Origin: Dasyornis broadbenti
Lineage: Eukaryota; Chordata; Aves; Passeriformes; Dasyornithidae
DNA length: 64,000 nucleotides
Reading direction: 5' to 3'
Assembly (NCBI GenBank): GCA_013397935.1
Contig: VZRN01006632.1
Span: 577,171-641,170 of the forward strand
Shown here: in pieces, positions 58,955 to 64,000 of the stretch
Layout of the letters: every line of letters starts with the position of its first letter
Numbering within the stretch: the first letter of the stretch is position 1
Notes under the pieces: model-generated
The model's database searches: none
The model's input: only the letters and a program-made list of their open reading frames with translations
What the model was told of the DNA's origin: nothing
Translations under genes and position numbers: made by a program

Positions 58955-59305
58955 GGGCTGATCCCTCAGTGCGGGCAGCAGGGAGGGGAGGATTCTGCCT
59001 CTCTCGGGTGAGACCCCACCTGCAGAGCTGCCTCCAGCCCAACAGCAGCAGCACCTGGAGCTGCTGGAGAGAGTCCAGAGGAGGCCCCGGAGCAGCTCCA
59101 GGGCTGGAGCCCCTCTGGAGCCAGGCTGGGAGAGCTGGGAATGTTCCCCTGGAGAAGGGAAGGCTCCAGGGAGAGCTCAGAGCCCCCGGCAGGGCCTGAA
59201 GGGGCTCCAGGAGAGCTGGAGAGGGACTGGGGCCAAGGCATGGAGGGACAGGACACAGGGAATGGCTTCCCAGTGCCAGAGGGCAGGGATGGATGGGAGA
59301 TTGGA
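58955..59305 (+). mobile_element. CR1 fragment, sense, GC-rich ORF2-distal region
   Basis: 'gctgatccctcagtgcggg', 'gtgagaccccacctgcagag', 'ctgcctccagcccaacagc', 'ggagccaggctgggagagct', 'gaaggctccagggagagctc', 'aggggctccaggagagctgg', 'aggacacagggaatggcttc', 'agtgccagagggcagggatg'. This is the CR1 region corresponding to the ORF2 C-terminus. The 3' tail is missing or replaced after about 59305. The antisense equivalent is at 36625-36895. Confidence 0.95.
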
Positions 59306-61189
59306 AGAGCCTGGAGACGCTCACGGATGGAATCAATCCCTGGCAGGGCACTGAGGCTGTGGAAGAGCCAATCCAGCTCTAACTCCACCCAGAATTTCTC
59401 CAGGGTGCAGGTGGGACTCGAGAAATGCCCGTGGCAAGGTTGGGGGATGAACCCTTCCCTCCAAGCCTTGGCTCAAGAGGCACCACTGGGCAGGGAGCTC
59501 CACTGGCCACACCTTCCATCAAAGCCAAAAACCTCCAGGGAGATGAGAGCTGGCCTGAGAGCCTGCAGGAGGAAGGCTTTGATGAGAGCTGGAGGATGAG
59601 CCAAATTAACAAAGAACTAATTGCTACTAGGACAGAAAAAACCCCCTCCAAACAAACTTAAAAAAAAAATCTGTCAATTCCTGTGGCTGAGGTTTGTGTT
59701 CTGCCACAAGGCAAGAAGCTTTGTCGCACCCAGCCATGGACGCTGTGTGGGTTTCTCTCTGCGCAAGAGCCATAAGTTTAAAAAATTTATTGATTTTATA
59801 ATTAAGGAACTCTGCAATACATAAAGTTAAAAGCCGTGCAAACACATACACAGAGACCACATAAAGATAAACAAACATTTAGATTTAACACAGCGTAAGT
59901 GCAATAATCACCCATAAATGTAGTCATCACCAACTGTTTAATATAGATCAGTGGCAAACAAAAGAATAGATGGGATGGAAATTATTATTTGTACTGGAGG
60001 AGCTGCAGAGGCCACAAGCAAGATCACATCTCTGCTGTGGCAGGCAGCACCCACATACATAATGAGAGGCAGTCCTGGATGCAGACAGCTCCAAAATCAA
60101 GCCCAAATTCAAGAAGAGGAGCAGTGGAAGGAGGGATGCTCTCCCATCTGAAGGTCACCAGACTGCCAGGGCAAAGCTGAGTCCTCCTGATGCCCAGATC
60201 CACTTCCGCCACGGAGCATACAAATGAGGTTCAACTGGCAATGGCTTTTATTTCAGGCAGAAAATAAAATTGTCAGGAAAAATAATGTGATTTCTTCCCA
60301 GGCTGTTTTGGCAGGGGTAGAAGCACTTTTACAGCTGCTGACTGTGGGCGACCCGAGTTCACGGACCACCTGCCCAGGGTGTGAGGAGAGACTCTCTGTG
60401 TTTCCTTCGCTGCTTTTCTGCTCTTTAGACATCACAAAATGTTCACTGAGCAGGAGCTCCGGACACGCTGGCCCAGCAAGGAGCTCACGGGGTCGTTTTT
60501 CTTCTGCCGCACCAGTCACAGGGCAGGATTCACCTCATTTCACTGCAGATGTTTACATTCAAGATGCTCACCTCCAAACCTCCCTCAATGCTCAGCAGAA
60601 AAAAACAAACAAAAAAAAAAAAACACAAAAAATCCCAAAATAAAACAAAACAAACGATTTTTTAGCCTTTTGGGGAATGTTCAGACATTTTTCCAAGGCG
60701 TGGCCGCCCCTGAGGGTCAGCTGAGGGGTATCTGCAGTGGGGTGATGCCTCAGCCGGGTGCCAGCGGTGACCATGGTGACGAAGGTGCCCCAAATCCCCA
60801 AATCCAAACGCTCTCCCTTCCCAGCCGCAGCAGGAATTTGGAGAATGCTCTCCCCCCTGCCAGAGGAACATCACAGGAGGGATGGGGAGTGGGAGGGACT
60901 TGGCCCTGGTCACCACCTTCTGCATTTGCCCCCATTTCTGGGACATTTCCTCTGCAATGGGCTGCCTGTTGCATCCTCACTGTGATCCTTTGACGAGCCT
61001 TTCGTGGATTCTCAAGCTCCTTGAGAATAATGGAGGTTAATTTATCGCCTTAAATTACTGCAGCATCTTAAAGCCATAAGGAAGAAGCTGTAATTCTCCC
61101 TCCTGTTGCCCACCCTCTCTGCTTCTGCTCCGGGGAGGGCTGCGGTCCCAGGACGTGCAGAATATGTCGAGCTTCACGTCGTCTAATTC
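59306..61189. other. Unique sequence with A-rich simple stretch
   Basis: No gene or RNA is recognised. A-rich simple sequence lies at 60597-60655. Frames at 60224-60993 have no recognisable domain. Confidence 0.35.
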
Positions 61190-61480
61190 CCCCCAAAACA
61201 GATTTTTCAGAAATAAAGACAACTCCTGTAGCTTTGCAATTAAATATTAAAAGCCTTTGATTAAAGAGCCATAAATCACTGAAAGGCCTTTAAATTTCTG
61301 TAATGTCTCATGGCCTGGCATGTACTGATTGCAATCTCATGCTCATTTTGCAGCGGTGAAAGACAGCTACCTCCAAATATTGGCCATCAGCTGTTGATGT
61401 CTACGAGGTAAAGGATAATGGGGAAGGAGTGAGAGCAACATTTAAATCGAGGTAATAAAAATATCCTGGCAGGACAGCAC
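61190..61480. promoter_or_regulatory. Candidate conserved non-coding element
   Basis: Repeat-free AT-rich block with 'gcaattaaatattaaaag', 'tgattaaagagccataaatc' and 'aaggcctttaaatttctgta', ending before the CR1 at 61563. Motif composition suggests a developmental enhancer; this is inferred. Confidence 0.35.
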
Positions 61481-61562
61481 TCGAGAACTGGGGCTGGAAA
61501 TGGCATTGCTGGTACAGCAGTTGTGGTGTGGGGGAAACTGTAAGATCGAGATCTCCCGGTGT

Positions 61563-61652
61563 GGGGGAAGCTGGCCCTGCCCTTGTGGGGGAGTGGAATG
61601 GGATTTTAAGGTCCCTCCCTACCCAAAGTGTTCTGTGATTCTCTGGTTTTCA
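61563..61652 (+). mobile_element. CR1 3' fragment, sense
   Basis: 'ggccctgcccttgtggggga', 'ttttaaggtccctccctacc', 'gtgttctgtgattctctgg'. Diverged CR1 tail. The bases just upstream carry a duplicated 'gtgtgggggaa' (61527 and 61560). Confidence 0.85.
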
Positions 61653-62083
61653 CCTGTGGCTTTGTCCAGTGGCTCCTGTGCAGGATGGAAGCAGGGCTGT
61701 GGTGTCTGCAGGGCTGGGGATTCTCCCTGCAGTCCCATGTGGGCCTGACCTGCTGCCCTGGAGAAGATCCTCACCAAATTCCCTCTGCTGCGATGCAGGA
61801 ATGAGCTCTGGAACCAGAGTGTTCCATGAGCACAGCCAGCCCTGGACTGGAGCAGAGCATGGATGAGGAATATCCTGGATCGATCCGTGATGGGGAGCAC
61901 ACCTGAGGCTCCCCATGGCTTTTCCTCTTTCAGCTGAGGCCCATCCAATGCTCTTTAAGCTCTCCTGACTCCTCCATGAGTCCATTCCCGATGTTGTGGG
62001 ATTCAGCTGGGAGATGGCCTAACACCCCCCACCTCTCTGGGCGTGAGGACTGACAGATCCAGGATCCGCTCCTGCTGCGTGCG
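61653..62083. other. Unique sequence, nothing recognised
   Basis: No gene or TE is recognised. Confidence 0.35.
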
Positions 62084-62125
62084 TGGAATCCTGGAATCAC
62101 TAAGATTGGAAAAGACCTGTGCAGG
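62084..62125 (-). mobile_element. Very short CR1 3' fragment, antisense
   Basis: 'ggaatcctggaatcactaag' and 'attggaaaagacctgtgca' match the reverse complement of the CR1 terminus. Only about 40 bp survive. Confidence 0.7.
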
Positions 62126-62289
62126 AACACTGGGTCAGGGACACGTCAGGAAAATATTTGCAAAATCTAACCCTGTTTTGGAGCCCCCCAAAACCCTCAC
62201 GCCGGGCCTATCACCAGCCCAGGGGCTGAGGAAAGGCTCCCCACCACTGCTCCTCCTCTGCTGCAGGTGAATTTCATGCAATGTCTCAA

Positions 62290-62980
62290 AACGTGGCAGG
62301 GAAATTAATTATTTGGAAACGATGCGAAGGAAGGGAGGGTCAAACCTGGTGGATAATTTATTCATTACTAATATCTCCAAGCGGCTGTAATTGAGGCGCT
62401 CTTTTAATTGTTCGAGCCACTCCAAAAAACCCCCAAATTTTCCAATAATGTCTCGGAAGGTAACTGTCACTCAGCTGCATAAACCTCTATCAAAGTTGGC
62501 TTTTGACTGGCTGGTGGTATCACCCACTGCCTTGACTTTATTTCAGCTTATTAAAATTGATCCTAAATAAACTTGATCTGCCCCAAATTATTATTTTTTT
62601 TTCTTAAATTAATTTGAATGCAATTTGTTCTCAGCGAGATTTGCTGCCATGTTGCATCTCGCAATGCAAACACGAGTTTGTTGGGTCACTCTAATTAATT
62701 TGATTTTGTATCTCAGCCCTCCTACCCATCACCAGCACTAAATGGAATTATTTAGAAATAACAGAGATAATGCTGGCAAAATAACACGCTGTGACAGGAC
62801 CAAGCTTTGCTTCTTTAGGAGAAAAAAAATAATAATACACAACATATTGAGGTGGTTTATTTTTTGATTAAACGCTTCTGCTTTGCCTCGGCATTTATCT
62901 TTCGGCGACAGCTCCAGATCAGAGCAAATGCATCATTCCATTAACATTATCTCTCCGTACATTTGAGTGGGGGTCCCCAG
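62290..62980. promoter_or_regulatory. Candidate conserved non-coding element cluster
   Basis: The most convincing regulatory-looking interval: about 700 bp of repeat-free, AT-rich, low-CpG DNA. Motifs seen include TTAATTATTT near 62305, CTAATTAATT at 62691-62700, 'aaattaatttgaatgcaatt' near 62606, 'aatgcaaac' near 62663 and 'gcaaatgcatc' near 62924 (POU-type), and 'gaggcgctcttttaattg' near 62393. No frame over 60 codons runs across most of it. Function is inferred. Confidence 0.4.
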
Positions 62981-63950
62981 ATAATAAAGGGCTACAACAT
63001 GCGTGGCCAGCTCACACCTCCAGCAGTTTTCATTCCTTCGGAGAGGATTTGTTCAAGAGGTGTTGGGAGGGAAGGGGGAGGAGGTTTCTGCCTGGGTGGG
63101 AAGTCAAATGGCTTCGGAGAGTTGGAGTGGAGCAACTTAATTCAAAGAATTTAATGGGAATATTGGTGCACAAAGTGACCTGGCTTTAAGGAGGTGGTGT
63201 TGGATGGTTTTATTCCAAGGCTTCGACCCAAGGGCTGAGCAACTTCGTGATGTGAGACATCCCCTGCACCTGGAGAGTTTGGAAAGGGGAATGGCGGAGA
63301 TGCAGGTGTTGCTGACGGTCCAAAACTTGGGAGGGATTCGGGACGAGCAGATTCCCAAAAGGGGCACGTGATGATTTGGGGGAGTGGTGGAAAATAACCA
63401 GAGTGATGCGCGGGTGAGAGAAAGATCGGTCGTGCCCTTTTTGCAGTCCCTGAATTCAGGAGATCTTTCCGTGAGGGTGGGAAGTGGGGAAAGCAGAGAG
63501 GGGGAGACCTCGGCATGATCCAGGAAGAGAATAAACAGTGGTGATGGGAACACCCATAGGAATAACTGGTGTTTAAGGGTGTTCCCTATAGAGGGGAAGG
63601 CTCTTATCCCAGATTTGCTGATGTGAGCGTGGCTGGTGGCTCCAAGCACCCTCAGAGGCTGAATTCCAGACCATTTTCCCAATCTCCTTGGAAATTTGTA
63701 TGCATGGGGGTGGAAGGAGGTAAAAAGAAAATGGATTTAGAAGGGAAAAAGCTGGAATTTGTACACTTGAGATGCTGCACCATCAGTTTGCAGCACTGCA
63801 AGGGGGTCACAGGTCTTCAGAGGGGATTTCTAGCACAGCCTGTTGTCACCACAGATGAATCCACTCAGCCCAGGATAACAGGAGAGCAAATCCATGTGTT
63901 TTGTACAGGTCCTAGCAGTGAACAAAAGGAAGAAAGGAGCTGGCCTGTTG
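62981..63950. other. Unique sequence, nothing recognised
   Basis: A 181-codon minus-strand frame at 63137-63682 has no recognisable domain. No TE or RNA gene is recognised. Confidence 0.35.
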
Positions 63951-63986
63951 ATATACATGTATATATATATATTTTTTTTTTTTTTT
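63951..63986. repeat. TA dinucleotide run followed by poly-T
   Basis: Alternating ATATAC/TATATA passes into a run of about 16 T and then G6 at the window edge. Confidence 0.9.
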
Positions 63987-64000
63987 GGGGGGTTTTTAGG

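Overview
This window is vertebrate nuclear DNA from a bird, probably a songbird. The main evidence is about 27 separate 5'-truncated CR1 (chicken repeat 1) LINE fragments on both strands. Many end in the diagnostic CR1 tail, where a purine-rich 'ggtcccttccaaccc' block is followed by ATTCTATG-like or ATTCT-like terminal repeats. The GC-rich 3' ORF2/UTR text at 58955-59305 resembles CR1 subfamilies I associate with passerines. I cannot name the species or chromosome. There is no operon-like organisation, rRNA, tRNA or CRISPR array.

I find no protein-coding gene I can defend. The open frames up to 390 codons are explained by GC-rich sequence, by antisense CR1 copies, or by tandem repeats that read open in one or more frames. 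Examples are CCAT giving WMDG repeats, CCTAT giving SYPIL repeats, a polypurine tract giving poly-F/K, and a 40-bp minisatellite open in three frames. The window looks intergenic or deeply intronic.

Layout: 1-12 kb is unique sequence with three CR1 pieces and a CATC tetranucleotide array. 12.2-14.5 kb holds AT-richer, homeodomain-motif-rich blocks that look like conserved non-coding elements. 15.5-17.8 kb holds two CR1 copies that share a 72-bp segment in opposite orientation; the second ends in 25 perfect CCTAT units. 18-31 kb is unique sequence with several CR1 copies and 23-bp minisatellites. 31.3-33.5 kb holds a roughly 600-bp A/G tract and a CCTT array, each with an assembly gap. 34.0-34.7 kb is a small tandem-repeat cluster. 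35-41 kb has CR1 copies, a candidate element with two FOX-like motifs, and a diverged tandem duplication with AAAT runs. 42.4-43.2 kb has an AATTCT hexanucleotide array beside a candidate regulatory block. 48-53 kb has four sense CR1 tails, a second CCAT array and another candidate regulatory block. 53-64 kb is unique sequence, three more CR1 fragments, a 23-bp minisatellite, and the most convincing regulatory-looking interval at 61.2-63.0 kb.

If the window does anything for a gene, it is most likely through cis-regulatory elements acting on a gene outside it. That is inference; cross-species alignment would decide it. I did not find a novel coded system here.
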